Origin: JAAXHH01 sp965225915
GTDB lineage: Bacteria > JAAXHH01
Assembly: GCA_965225915.1 (NCBI GenBank)
Contig: OZ245326.1
Coordinates: 372,001 to 436,000 of the forward strand
Direction: 5' to 3'
Length of the DNA: 64,000 bases
Of this stretch, positions 1 through 8,297 are shown piece after piece (positions within the stretch are counted from its first letter, which is position 1; each line of letters starts with the position of its first letter). Under the pieces are notes generated by a model. It was not told where the DNA came from. It saw only the letters and a list, made by a program, of their open reading frames with translations, and ran no database searches. Made by a program: the position numbers and the translations under genes.

Positions 1-8
1 CACGGCGC

Positions 9-2372
9 CTACCGCGTTTCCGTCTTCGTATCCTGTGCTTCCTTCTCCTTATCCTCTGCCCTGTTCTGCCGCTGCATCGGGTTCTCCGGCGTCTGCTGGC
101 GCTGTTTGAAAAGTTGGAAACGCGTGGGGGTCGATTGCGGTGGCCAGACGTTGTTGCTCAGGTCGGTATCCGCAGTCTCCAGGAAGGGATCGAGCGTGAT
201 CCGTTCCACCGGCTGGTCCATGGCAAACACCTTGGTTACGCGGTCGTCCCGCAGTCGCCAGATCTCCGCTGGAATCTGCTGCACTTCCTTTGTACCGTCC
301 TCGAATTCGAACTCCAGGATCAAGGGCATCACCATCCCGCCGATATTCTCGAAGGTCAGTTCGTAAAAATGCTTGTCGCTCTCCAGCAGGGCCAGGTCCT
401 CGGAGTCCAGGCGCTTCAGGTAGTTGTCGTACTCCTCACGGTCGAGGATGGATACTGCGAAAGGATCGTACTTGTTGTAGAAATCGACCAGCGTCGAATC
501 CTGTTGGACCATCGGGTCCGCAATGTCGGACTGGTTGCGCGTGTAACCGATACCCTTGTTTTCTTCTTCTTTGCTTGTCCGGGCGATTTCCTTCTCCACT
601 TCCGGATTCCGGGTATTGATCTGGAACCATTTCACCTCATCCAGCGCAATATCCACGTGGTCCGTGCCATAAAACCATCCCCGCCAGTACCAGTCCAGGT
701 CCACCGCGGACGCGTCTTCCAGGCTGCGGAAGAAATCCTCGGGGGAAGGATGCTTGAACATCCAGCGCTGTGAATAACTTCGGAAGGCATGGTCAAACAA
801 CTCCCGCCCCATGATCGTCTCCCGGAGGATGTTCAACCCGGTGGCGGTCTTCGCGTAGGCGTTGGCGCCGAGCTGGAAGACGGACTCCGAGTTGGTCATG
901 ATGGGCGATATCCGCGTCTGGTCGCTCTTCATGTAATCCACGATCCGGTGGGCCGGACCGCGGCGGGACGGATACTCGGTGTCCCATTCCTGTTCCGCCA
1001 GGTACTGGAGAAAGGTGTTCAGGCCTTCATCCATCCACGTCCACTGCCGTTCGTCCGAATTGACGATCATGGGAAAGTAGTTGTGCCCGACTTCGTGGAT
1101 GATGACGCTGATCATGCCGTACTTGGTCCGCTCGCTGTAGGTGCCGTCCTTATCCGGCCGGCCGCCGTTGAAGCAGATCATCGGGTATTCCATGCCGATA
1201 CGGTTCGTATGCACGGATATGGCCGTGGGATAGGGATAGGAGAAGGTGTATTTCGAATAGATGTCGAGCGTATGGGCCACCACCTTGGTGGAATACCGTT
1301 CCCAGAGCGGGTTGCCTTCCTTGGGATAGTAGGACATGGCCATGACTTTCTGGGGTCCGGATTGGACCCCCATAGCGTCCCAGATGAACTTGCGTGAACT
1401 GGCGAAGGCGAAATCCCGGACGTTATCCCCGTGGAATACCCAGGTTTTCTTTTCTGTCGACCGTCCTTTTTCCGCTTCGATCGCTTCTTCTTCGGTAACG
1501 ATCATGACGGGATCGTCCGCTGTTCGGGACCGGTCAAACCGCGCCTGCTGCTCGGCGGTCAACACTTCCTTCGGATTCTGGAGCACGCCCGTTGCCGCGA
1601 CGATATGATCGGATGGTACCGTAATGCTGAACTTGTAGTCCCCGAAGGGCAGGGTGAACTCACCTCGGCCCAGGAATTGCTTGTGTTGCCATCCTTCCAC
1701 TTCGTTGTAAACCGCCATTCGGGGAAAGAACTGGGCGATTGCGTAGAGGTAGTTATCGTCTTCCTCGAAGTACTCGTAGCCCGAACGGCCGCCGATTTTC
1801 ATCCGGTCGTTGATGTTGTACCACCACTTGATCTTGAAGGTATAGGACTTGCCCGGCCGGAGAGGTTCGGGTATGTCCACGCGCATCATAGTCTTGTTGA
1901 TGGTATGGGGCAGGGGGTTGTCGCGACGGTCCCGCACCCACTCGATCTTGAACCCGCCGTCGAAGTCGTTCAACAGCCGCCGCAACTGGGCGAAGCTCAT
2001 CTGCCCCGAAACCCGCCTGCCCGCGATTTTCCGTGTGTCCGACTCCTTGGCCCGTACGTTCTGGTCGAGTTGAACCCAGAGATAGGTCAGTTCGTCCGGC
2101 GAGTTGTTGTGATAGGTTATGGTCTCGGTACCATGAAGCCGTTGGGTCTCATCGTCCAACTCGGTCTGCATCTCGTAGTCCGCTTCGTTCTGCCAATACA
2201 GGTGGCCTGGAGCACCGGAAGCCGTGCGGTAAACGTTGGGGGTCGGGGCTTCCTGCTTGATCTGGCGGAACTTGCTCCGATTGATTGATTCGGAGCCCTT
2301 CTGGGCCGAAACGGAGGTGGACAGGCACGCGATACTCAATGTGCACAGTAAATACAAAAGGCGCTTCGCCAT
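9..2372 (-). CDS. Secreted M1-family zinc metallopeptidase
   Basis: Zinc aminopeptidase-like enzyme of the M1 (gluzincin) family, 787 aa, exported by an N-terminal signal peptide (MAKRLLYLLCTLSIACLSTS, then a likely cut after VSAQ). The active site is visible: HEVGH at residues 426-430 and the third zinc ligand Glu in MDEGLNTF at about 449, an HEXXH-X18-E arrangement. The longer frame reaches back to 2456, but the start at 2372 has AGGAGG seven to eight bases upstream and begins directly with the signal peptide, so I chose it. The C-terminal end is a charged Lys/Glu/Gln tail. Peptides released outside the cytoplasm could feed the OppA-like binding protein at 8298, but nothing links them directly. 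Family assignment is firm; the exact substrate is not. Confidence 0.9.
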   Translation of the reverse strand: MAKRLLYLLCTLSIACLSTSVSAQKGSESINRSKFRQIKQEAPTPNVYRTASGAPGHLYWQNEADYEMQTELDDETQRLHGTETITYHNNSPDELTYLWVQLDQNVRAKESDTRKIAGRRVSGQMSFAQLRRLLNDFDGGFKIEWVRDRRDNPLPHTINKTMMRVDIPEPLRPGKSYTFKIKWWYNINDRMKIGGRSGYEYFEEDDNYLYAIAQFFPRMAVYNEVEGWQHKQFLGRGEFTLPFGDYKFSITVPSDHIVAATGVLQNPKEVLTAEQQARFDRSRTADDPVMIVTEEEAIEAEKGRSTEKKTWVFHGDNVRDFAFASSRKFIWDAMGVQSGPQKVMAMSYYPKEGNPLWERYSTKVVAHTLDIYSKYTFSYPYPTAISVHTNRIGMEYPMICFNGGRPDKDGTYSERTKYGMISVIIHEVGHNYFPMIVNSDERQWTWMDEGLNTFLQYLAEQEWDTEYPSRRGPAHRIVDYMKSDQTRISPIMTNSESVFQLGANAYAKTATGLNILRETIMGRELFDHAFRSYSQRWMFKHPSPEDFFRSLEDASAVDLDWYWRGWFYGTDHVDIALDEVKWFQINTRNPEVEKEIARTSKEEENKGIGYTRNQSDIADPMVQQDSTLVDFYNKYDPFAVSILDREEYDNYLKRLDSEDLALLESDKHFYELTFENIGGMVMPLILEFEFEDGTKEVQQIPAEIWRLRDDRVTKVFAMDQPVERITLDPFLETADTDLSNNVWPPQSTPTRFQLFKQRQQTPENPMQRQNRAEDKEKEAQDTKTETR

Positions 2373-2656
2373 GGAATATCCTCCTGGGATTCGTGTTTTT
2401 CGTCCGCATTTCGGATTTGGGTGATGGCATGAATACGACAACTGGGGAATATACACAGGGACCGGGATCGTGTAAAGCCCAACCCGAGATGATAGGGGGT
2501 TGACCGCAAGGACGGCGTTCTTAAGGCGGGGCCGGACCGATGAGACCAGGCCTCAACATAGCGCGGGTAGAATCTGTTTGCGACGTCGCGAGAGTTCGGA
2601 TATGTTCGTTTTACACCGCAAGCGCTGGTTTTCCTTTATAAATCGGGATACGCGGA

Positions 2657-3220
2657 ATGCGATTACCACACCCCTTTATCCGTCTCACGGCCATGCTGCT
2701 GGCCGGCGCGATGCATACCGGAGCGATGCTGGCGACCGAAGCCACGCCATCCGTCGCTACGAAAACGGATACACCCGGAGCCCACCCGTTCTATATCAGC
2801 GTTTGTCAGATCGATTACAACCCCGATACGGACACGCTGGAGATGTCTCTCCGAGTCTTCACGGACGACCTGGAACAAGCCCTTGAAACGATAGGAACGG
2901 GCCGGCTACACCTGGGTACGGAGCGTGAAGCGGAGAAAGCGGATCTATACATCGACCGTTATCTCGCTCGTCACCTCGAATTCCAGATAAACGGCCGACG
3001 GGTTAATGTAGCCTTTCTCGGCAAGGAAGTGGACACCGACGCGACCTGGTGCTACGTGGAAATCGCGGACATACCGGTCCTGGATACCATGACCGTAACG
3101 AATACGTTGCTTTTCGAGACTTTCGAAGACCAGGTCAATCTCGTCCATGTCAAAGCCAACGATCAAAAGAAGAGCCTGGTGTTCAACAGGCAGTTGGTCA
3201 GGCAGACGCTGGATTTCTGA
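2657..3220 (+). CDS. DUF6702 family protein with signal peptide
   Basis: A 187-aa protein with an N-terminal hydrophobic segment (about residues 8-26) and then a domain beginning HPFYISVCQIDYNPDTDTLE and continuing with a RVFTDDLE segment, the hallmark of the DUF6702 family known mainly from Bacteroidota and relatives. The function of this family is not established; members often sit near M1-type peptidases, and here the M1 gene is divergently transcribed next door, which agrees with that habit. The domain is probably periplasmic or surface exposed after signal cleavage. The ribosome site is weak (GGGAT/CGGA), so the start could be a few codons downstream, but no better in-frame start precedes the hydrophobic segment. 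Confidence 0.75.
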   Translation: MRLPHPFIRLTAMLLAGAMHTGAMLATEATPSVATKTDTPGAHPFYISVCQIDYNPDTDTLEMSLRVFTDDLEQALETIGTGRLHLGTEREAEKADLYIDRYLARHLEFQINGRRVNVAFLGKEVDTDATWCYVEIADIPVLDTMTVTNTLLFETFEDQVNLVHVKANDQKKSLVFNRQLVRQTLDF

Positions 3221-3255
3221 GCCCCCCATGCTTCGACCTATGCCAAGCCGAGCCC

Positions 3256-3768
3256 ATGTCCCAACAAGCACGTGATATCGCCGTCATCGTAGACCTGAAC
3301 GAGTTTCCCGGACTGAGAGCGGGCCTGGGGACCATTGTCGCCACCTCGGGGGGGTACGACCCCCTCCATCCCGGGCATGCTTCCTGCCTCCTGGAATCAT
3401 CCCGCTACGGTGATACCCTGGTCGTCATCGTCAACGGGGACGGATTCCTTCGCCGAAAAAAGGGCAAGCCCTTCATGGACCTCAAGGCCCGTTGCCAGGT
3501 CGTTTCCTGCATGCGTACCGTAGATTATGTCATTCCCTTCGAGACCGAGTACGACGACACGGTCTGCGAGGCCCTGCGGGTGATCCGGCCCCATGTGTTC
3601 ACCAAGGGCGGCGACCGGACCGACATGTCGAATATACCCGAATGGGGCGTTTGCACGGAACTGGGGATCGAAGTGATCTCGGGGGTGGGCCTGGACAAGG
3701 CCTGGAGCAGTTCCGATTACCTGGAAACGTGGGGCCGTTTCTGGTCGGAACAAGCGGGACGTTCCTGA
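3256..3768 (+). CDS. Cytidylyltransferase-like protein (HldE C-terminal / RfaE2 type)
   Basis: A 170-aa nucleotidyltransferase of the HIGH-motif superfamily. The signature is GGYDPLHPGH near residue 34, followed by NGDGFLRRKKGKPFM and by TKGGDRTDMSNIPE, which resembles the adenylyltransferase domain of heptose-phosphate enzymes (RfaE2/HldE) and glycerol-phosphate cytidylyltransferases. It would join a sugar- or polyol-phosphate to a nucleoside monophosphate; the substrate cannot be read from sequence. The open frame extends upstream to 3049 but overlaps the DUF6702 gene there; the start at 3256 gives the normal family length, although it lacks an obvious ribosome site. It is cytoplasmic and lies 35 bp after the previous gene, possibly co-transcribed. 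Confidence 0.75.
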   Translation: MSQQARDIAVIVDLNEFPGLRAGLGTIVATSGGYDPLHPGHASCLLESSRYGDTLVVIVNGDGFLRRKKGKPFMDLKARCQVVSCMRTVDYVIPFETEYDDTVCEALRVIRPHVFTKGGDRTDMSNIPEWGVCTELGIEVISGVGLDKAWSSSDYLETWGRFWSEQAGRS

Positions 3769-3781
3769 CGCCGCCTGTCCC

Positions 3782-4783
3782 CTAACCGATTTCTCCCGCT
3801 GCCAGCATCGACAGGAAGGCGGAGTCGTCCACGGTCAGGGGAAGATTAACGCGGCCGCGCCGGCGGCTCGATTCGTAGGTGGCGAAGATCAGTTCGGTTG
3901 CCTTCAGCGCCCGGCCGCTGTCCAGTTCCGGTGTCCGGCCAGTCTTGAGGGCGTCGACCAGGTCGAGTACGGTCGACACGGTTGCGTCCTCGTTGCCGGT
4001 TTCGTCCAGCGGAGGCTTTTCCCAGGCCGCGCCACCGTGCCGCATGAGCCGCAGCGGCGTGTATTCGTCCACGCCGACGTCGATTATCCCGTCCGTACCT
4101 AAAAGGCGATTGGCGGGGCCGTCCGTCCCCGCGTTACCCGTGGCGAGCATCCCTTCCACCCCGTTTTCCCACCTGATCCAGGATAGCCCGGCGGAGTCCA
4201 GTTGTACGCCGAATGCCTCCCTGTCCTCGGACGCGTCGATCTGTCCCAGCACCCATTCCGCCGGCACTTCATCGTTGTAGAAGAAGAACATGTCGAACCA
4301 GTGGGTGCCCCAGTCGAACAGGTTTGAACTGGTGGCTTCGAGTCGTACGAGTTCACCGACGGCGCCTTCTCTCAACAGGTGACGGGCCGTGAGAAAAGGG
4401 GCTTCGAACCGGCGCTGGTGGCAGAAGGTGAGCATCACGCCGTGCTCGCGGCACGCTCTATCCATGGCCTTGGCTTCACCCCAGGTGGGCGCCATGGGTT
4501 TCTCGCAGTGCACGGCTTTCACGCCGCGGCCCACCGACGCGAGTACCATCTCGGCGTGATCGGCCGGCCAGGTACAGATGCTGACGATGTCGAGTTGTTC
4601 ATTCTCGAGCATGTCGCGGTAGCTCTTGTAAGTACGGGGCACGGCAAATGCGGCCTGAAACGCCCATCGCGCTTCTCCCACGGGGTCCGCACAAGCCGTT
4701 AATTCTACGTCAGTACACGCCATGTAGCCCTGAGCGTGACGCTTGCCCCTTCCTCCGCATCCTATGACGCCGACCCTGTACAC
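3782..4783 (-). CDS. Gfo/Idh/MocA family oxidoreductase
   Basis: NAD(P)-dependent sugar or inositol dehydrogenase-type enzyme, 333 aa. The N-terminal Rossmann motif is VGVIGCGGRGKRH, the second conserved element is CEKPMAPTWGEA (the EKP motif with catalytic Lys) at about residue 93, and the C-terminal half carries the GWGTHWFDMFFF-like segment. A frame open to 4822 would add 13 residues before VYRVGVIG; a GTG at 4783 has GGAGG seven bases upstream, so I take the GTG start. It is transcribed away from a second Gfo/Idh/MocA gene at 4977, leaving a 193-bp divergent control region. Substrate unknown; the paired dehydrogenases and sugar isomerase nearby suggest a sugar or cyclitol oxidation route. 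Confidence 0.85.
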   Translation of the reverse strand: MYRVGVIGCGGRGKRHAQGYMACTDVELTACADPVGEARWAFQAAFAVPRTYKSYRDMLENEQLDIVSICTWPADHAEMVLASVGRGVKAVHCEKPMAPTWGEAKAMDRACREHGVMLTFCHQRRFEAPFLTARHLLREGAVGELVRLEATSSNLFDWGTHWFDMFFFYNDEVPAEWVLGQIDASEDREAFGVQLDSAGLSWIRWENGVEGMLATGNAGTDGPANRLLGTDGIIDVGVDEYTPLRLMRHGGAAWEKPPLDETGNEDATVSTVLDLVDALKTGRTPELDSGRALKATELIFATYESSRRRGRVNLPLTVDDSAFLSMLAAGEIG

Positions 4784-4976
4784 GATGTTTCCTCCATTTG
4801 CGGTCCAGGCCACGCACGGCAAGGCCGGGATGTTGTATTTGTTGCTTGTCCAGCGCCCTGTCCCGTCATATAATCACCGGTATACCAACAAACGGATGCA
4901 CCTTTCGTTCTCGAAGGCAATATACACGCCGAGACAGGGAAATCACCCGCATTCTCTCGATTGCCCCGGAGGAAAA

Positions 4977-6080
4977 ATGGCCAGAAGATACCGCGCCGCC
5001 GTGGTCGGGCTGGGTCGCATGGGCAGTACCTTCGATGATGAGATAGACCAGGGTGGATCAATCTTCCTGCCTTACTGCCATGCGCCTTCCTATCACGCCG
5101 CACCCGACGTGGACCTGGTCGCCGGGGTGGATCCCCACGACGAACAGCGGTCTATTTTCGGCGCACGCTGGGGTATTGAAGATAACCACTTGTACGCCGA
5201 CTATCGCGATATGCTCGGAAAGGAAAAACCAGACCTGCTCAGTGTCTGTACTACCGCACGGATCCGATCCCAAATCGTACGGGACTCCGCCAGGGCCGGC
5301 GTGAAGGCCATATGGGCCGAGAAGCCGATCGCCCTCACCCTGGCCGAGGCGGACGCCATGGTGCAGACCTGCGCGGATCACGGGGTCGCCCTGGCCATCA
5401 ATTGCGCCCGGCGATGGCATCCTTTCTTCGCCCGTGCGAAGACCATGATCGAAGAAGATGAACTCGGCGAGATCGTCCAGGTGACGGGCTACGGCCAGTG
5501 CGGTCTTTCTCATAACGGCAGCCACCTCATAGATATCGTCCGGTACATGGCCGGCGGTAGGGTGGATTGGGTGTACGGCGAGATGGAATCCGACGAAGCG
5601 GCCGCAGGCGAGAAGGACCTGATGGGCAACGGATACCTGGCTTTCGACAACGAAGTACGGGCTTATATCCGTGGTATGGACTGCGGGATCGCGAACTGGG
5701 AAATTGACGTCCTGGGCACTAAGGGCCGCTTCCGCTCGATCTCGAACGGCCAGGACGTCGAACTGACCAAACTGCACGCCGGGGGCCTGCGCGGCAGAGG
5801 CCTACCTGCGCGGATTCCCTTTCCTTGGCCCGCCCGCAACCCCGCGATGGGACTGGCGATCGTATCGGACCTGGTCTCGGCCATTGAAAACGGCCATCCG
5901 CCGAAGTGTTCCGGGGCGGACGGACTCGAGGCTTTGGAAGTGGCCGTCGCCCTCCGTGAATCGCACCGCCAGGGCGGTCAGAAGGTCCGTCTTCCCCTGG
6001 AGGACCGCGGTCTGGGTATCCTTTCCGCCGAAATACACCGGGACGACGTGCCCGCGCGCGTGCGGCGTCTTCAAGGTTGA
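4977..6080 (+). CDS. Gfo/Idh/MocA family oxidoreductase
   Basis: A 367-aa NAD(P)-dependent oxidoreductase. The Rossmann motif AAVVGLGRMGSTFDDE lies at residues 7-22, and the EKPIAL motif with the catalytic Lys is near residue 112 (WAEKPIALTLAEAD). The C-terminal alpha/beta domain follows normally. The frame is open upstream to 4743 but GGAGGA immediately precedes the ATG at 4977 with good spacing, and the family begins at this point. It leads a plus-strand run: the sugar isomerase starts 29 bp after its stop, then an aminotransferase overlaps by four bases. The cluster context argues for catabolism of an aminated or oxidised sugar; this is inference. Confidence 0.87.
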   Translation: MARRYRAAVVGLGRMGSTFDDEIDQGGSIFLPYCHAPSYHAAPDVDLVAGVDPHDEQRSIFGARWGIEDNHLYADYRDMLGKEKPDLLSVCTTARIRSQIVRDSARAGVKAIWAEKPIALTLAEADAMVQTCADHGVALAINCARRWHPFFARAKTMIEEDELGEIVQVTGYGQCGLSHNGSHLIDIVRYMAGGRVDWVYGEMESDEAAAGEKDLMGNGYLAFDNEVRAYIRGMDCGIANWEIDVLGTKGRFRSISNGQDVELTKLHAGGLRGRGLPARIPFPWPARNPAMGLAIVSDLVSAIENGHPPKCSGADGLEALEVAVALRESHRQGGQKVRLPLEDRGLGILSAEIHRDDVPARVRRLQG

Positions 6081-6109
6081 ATTCATTAAGCGATGATAAA
6101 GGAGATGGG

Positions 6110-6874
6110 ATGAAGCTCGGGTTCGTAACCTACCAGATCGGCAGGGACTGGGATGTGCCGACCATCATCGACATGTGCGGTAGAACGGATTTTACGGGCG
6201 TGGAACTTCGAACGACCCACGCCCATGGCGTGGAAGCCGCTCTAAGCTCGCACGAGCGGAAGGACGTCCGAAGGCAATTTGAGGACAGCGGAGTGGATCT
6301 CGTGGGACTGGGAACAGCCTTCGAGTACCACGCGGTTGACCCGGCCGAAGTTCGCCGCAACATCGTGGGAACCTTAGAATACACGAAACTGGCGGCCGAC
6401 CTGGGATGTCCCGGCGTCAAGGTGCGTCCGAACGGGCTACAGACGGAATTGGGCGTTCCGGAAGAAAAGACCCTCGATCAGATCGGAAGATCCATCGGGG
6501 AATGCGCGAAAGCGGCCGACGGCCTTGGCGTACAGATCCGGGTCGAGGTGCACGGCAGGGACACGCAGGAACCGCGGCGCATGCGGGCCATCATGGATCA
6601 CGCCGACCATCCTAATGCGCGCATATGCTGGAACTCCAACTTCGGCGAGGTGGTGGACGGGTCCGTCGAGGAAAACTACAGGCTGCTGAGCCACAAGATC
6701 AGCCTGGTCCATATCACCGAAATCTCCCGTACCGAGTATCCGTGGCGCGAACTGTTCCGTCTGCTCAAAGCGGACGGCTACGACGGTTACGCGCTCGCGG
6801 AAATCAATCACAGTCCCGAACCCGAACGACTGATGGGATACTACAGGGCCCTCTGGCAAGCCTACCAGGAATGA
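6110..6874 (+). CDS. Sugar phosphate isomerase/epimerase (xylose-isomerase-like TIM barrel)
   Basis: A 254-aa AP-endonuclease-2-type TIM barrel protein. Visible elements are MKLGFVTYQIGRDWDVP at the start, the strand motif GVELRTTHAHGVE, the metal-site segment IRVEVHG near residue 145, the ICWNSN motif near 180 and the late LVHITEIS and ALAEINHSPEP motifs. These are the usual acidic and His metal ligands of the family, which interconverts keto and aldo sugars or 3-keto-glycosides with Gfo/Idh partners. The start at 6110 has an AAAGGAG site; an upstream in-frame ATG at 6077 is inside the preceding gene and lacks one. Its stop overlaps the next start (ATGA), so translation is probably coupled. 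Confidence 0.85.
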   Translation: MKLGFVTYQIGRDWDVPTIIDMCGRTDFTGVELRTTHAHGVEAALSSHERKDVRRQFEDSGVDLVGLGTAFEYHAVDPAEVRRNIVGTLEYTKLAADLGCPGVKVRPNGLQTELGVPEEKTLDQIGRSIGECAKAADGLGVQIRVEVHGRDTQEPRRMRAIMDHADHPNARICWNSNFGEVVDGSVEENYRLLSHKISLVHITEISRTEYPWRELFRLLKADGYDGYALAEINHSPEPERLMGYYRALWQAYQE

Positions 6875-8247
6875 CCGCTACCACACAACGCCTGGTACTC
6901 TCGAAAGGGTATCACCAATCTATGACAACTACTCGGATGACCTCGCTGGAGTCAGTCTACCGGAGCCGGACGCCGGGATCCTACGAGGCGTTCAAACGCT
7001 CGGGTGAAGTCATGCCCGGCGTCGCCAAGGGCGCCTACTACTACGCCCCGTACCCGATCACCATTGCGCGGGCCGAAGGCTGCCGTCTCTACGACGTGGA
7101 TGGAAACCAGTATGTGGATTTCGCCAATCACCATACCACGCAGATATTGGGACACCATCATCCCGCCATAATACACGCGGTGGAGCGTCAGCTCGAACGG
7201 GGCATTGCCGTGGCCGCGCCCATGGGAAATGAAACCGCATTGGCGGAAGCTCTGTGCCAGCGGGTGAAGTCCCTCGATAAGGTCCGGTTCTGCAACTCCG
7301 GGACGGAGGCCACGCTTCACGCCATCCGGTTGGTCCGGGAGTACACGGGTCGGCACATCATCGCCAAGTTCGAGGGAGGATATCACGGCAGCCATGATGC
7401 CGTCGAAATCAGCGTCGCACCCGACCCTGTGTTGGCGGGGCCCGCGACGCGGCCCGTACCGGTGAGAGGCGCCGGGGGCATGCCGCCCAACACCATCGAC
7501 AACGTCATCATTCTCCCCCTGGATGACGAAGCGGCCGTGAAAGCGCTCATCGAGGAACACCGGGACAAACTGGCGGCCGTGATACTCGATCCCAGGACCG
7601 GCGTCATCCCCCAGCGTCCGGCGTTCATAAAGGCGGTGCGCGACATCACGAGCAAAAACGACCTTCTGCTCATATTCGATGAAATCGTTGGATTCCGCGC
7701 AGCGCCGGGAGGCGTCCAGTCGCAGTGCGGCATCATGCCCGATCTAACGACCTATGGCAAGATTGTTGGCGGCGGTTTCCCCGTAGGCGCCTTCGGCGGG
7801 CGGAAAGACCTGATGGCCCTGCTGGACCCGACCCTGGGGAAACCCCGGTTGTCTCAAAGCGGTTCCTTCAGCGGACATCCGGTGGCCATGGCCGCGGGTC
7901 TCGCGATGCTGGAGGTGCTCACGCCCGATGTATACGGCCGGCTGGACCGCCTGACCGAACGTCTCGTGGGGGGTCTCCGGAATGTATTAGACCGATCCGG
8001 AAAGGCGGCGACGGTGGTTGCGTCCGGGTCGACTTTCAGCATCTACTTTACCGCCGGGCCGGTCTGGACCTACCGCGACGCGGCGGCGGCGGACAAGCGG
8101 CTCGTTCCTGGGATATTTCTTTCCCTGCTCAACAGGGGTTACTACCTGGCCAACGGTCTCGGCATGAACTGTCTTTCCGCAGCCATGGACGAATCCCATG
8201 TCGACGGCCTCATAGGGGCCATGGGCGAATCACTGGAAGAGAACTGA
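6871..8247 (+). CDS. Class III aminotransferase (glutamate-1-semialdehyde aminomutase-like)
   Basis: PLP-dependent fold-I enzyme of about 440-458 aa, close in layout to glutamate-1-semialdehyde 2,1-aminomutase: N-terminal KRSGEVMPG segment, GCRLYDVDGNQYVDF, FCNSGTEATLHAIRLVREYTG (PLP phosphate loop), GGYHGSHD, LLIFDEIVGFR and the Schiff-base Lys in TYGKIVGGGFPVGAFGG. The start is uncertain: an ATG at 6871 overlaps the previous stop in ATGA, whereas an ATG at 6922 has AAAGGG about eleven bases upstream and suits the family N-terminus. Position in a sugar-oxidation cluster, far from haem genes, suggests a catabolic transaminase or aminomutase rather than the haem-pathway enzyme; that is inference. 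Confidence 0.83.
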   Translation: MTATTQRLVLSKGYHQSMTTTRMTSLESVYRSRTPGSYEAFKRSGEVMPGVAKGAYYYAPYPITIARAEGCRLYDVDGNQYVDFANHHTTQILGHHHPAIIHAVERQLERGIAVAAPMGNETALAEALCQRVKSLDKVRFCNSGTEATLHAIRLVREYTGRHIIAKFEGGYHGSHDAVEISVAPDPVLAGPATRPVPVRGAGGMPPNTIDNVIILPLDDEAAVKALIEEHRDKLAAVILDPRTGVIPQRPAFIKAVRDITSKNDLLLIFDEIVGFRAAPGGVQSQCGIMPDLTTYGKIVGGGFPVGAFGGRKDLMALLDPTLGKPRLSQSGSFSGHPVAMAAGLAMLEVLTPDVYGRLDRLTERLVGGLRNVLDRSGKAATVVASGSTFSIYFTAGPVWTYRDAAAADKRLVPGIFLSLLNRGYYLANGLGMNCLSAAMDESHVDGLIGAMGESLEEN

Positions 8248-8297
8248 ATCCTGGCCGGGATACACCGGACGATCTAAACATAAACAGGAAAGAGACC

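Noticed and set aside
3745..3790. GGGAC...GTCCC as a terminator between convergent genes
   Set aside because: Only five base pairs, inside coding sequence, without a T-run.
6871..8247. hemL (haem-pathway glutamate-1-semialdehyde aminomutase)
   Set aside because: Motifs are shared by many class III enzymes and the setting is a sugar-oxidation cluster, so the gene symbol is not justified.
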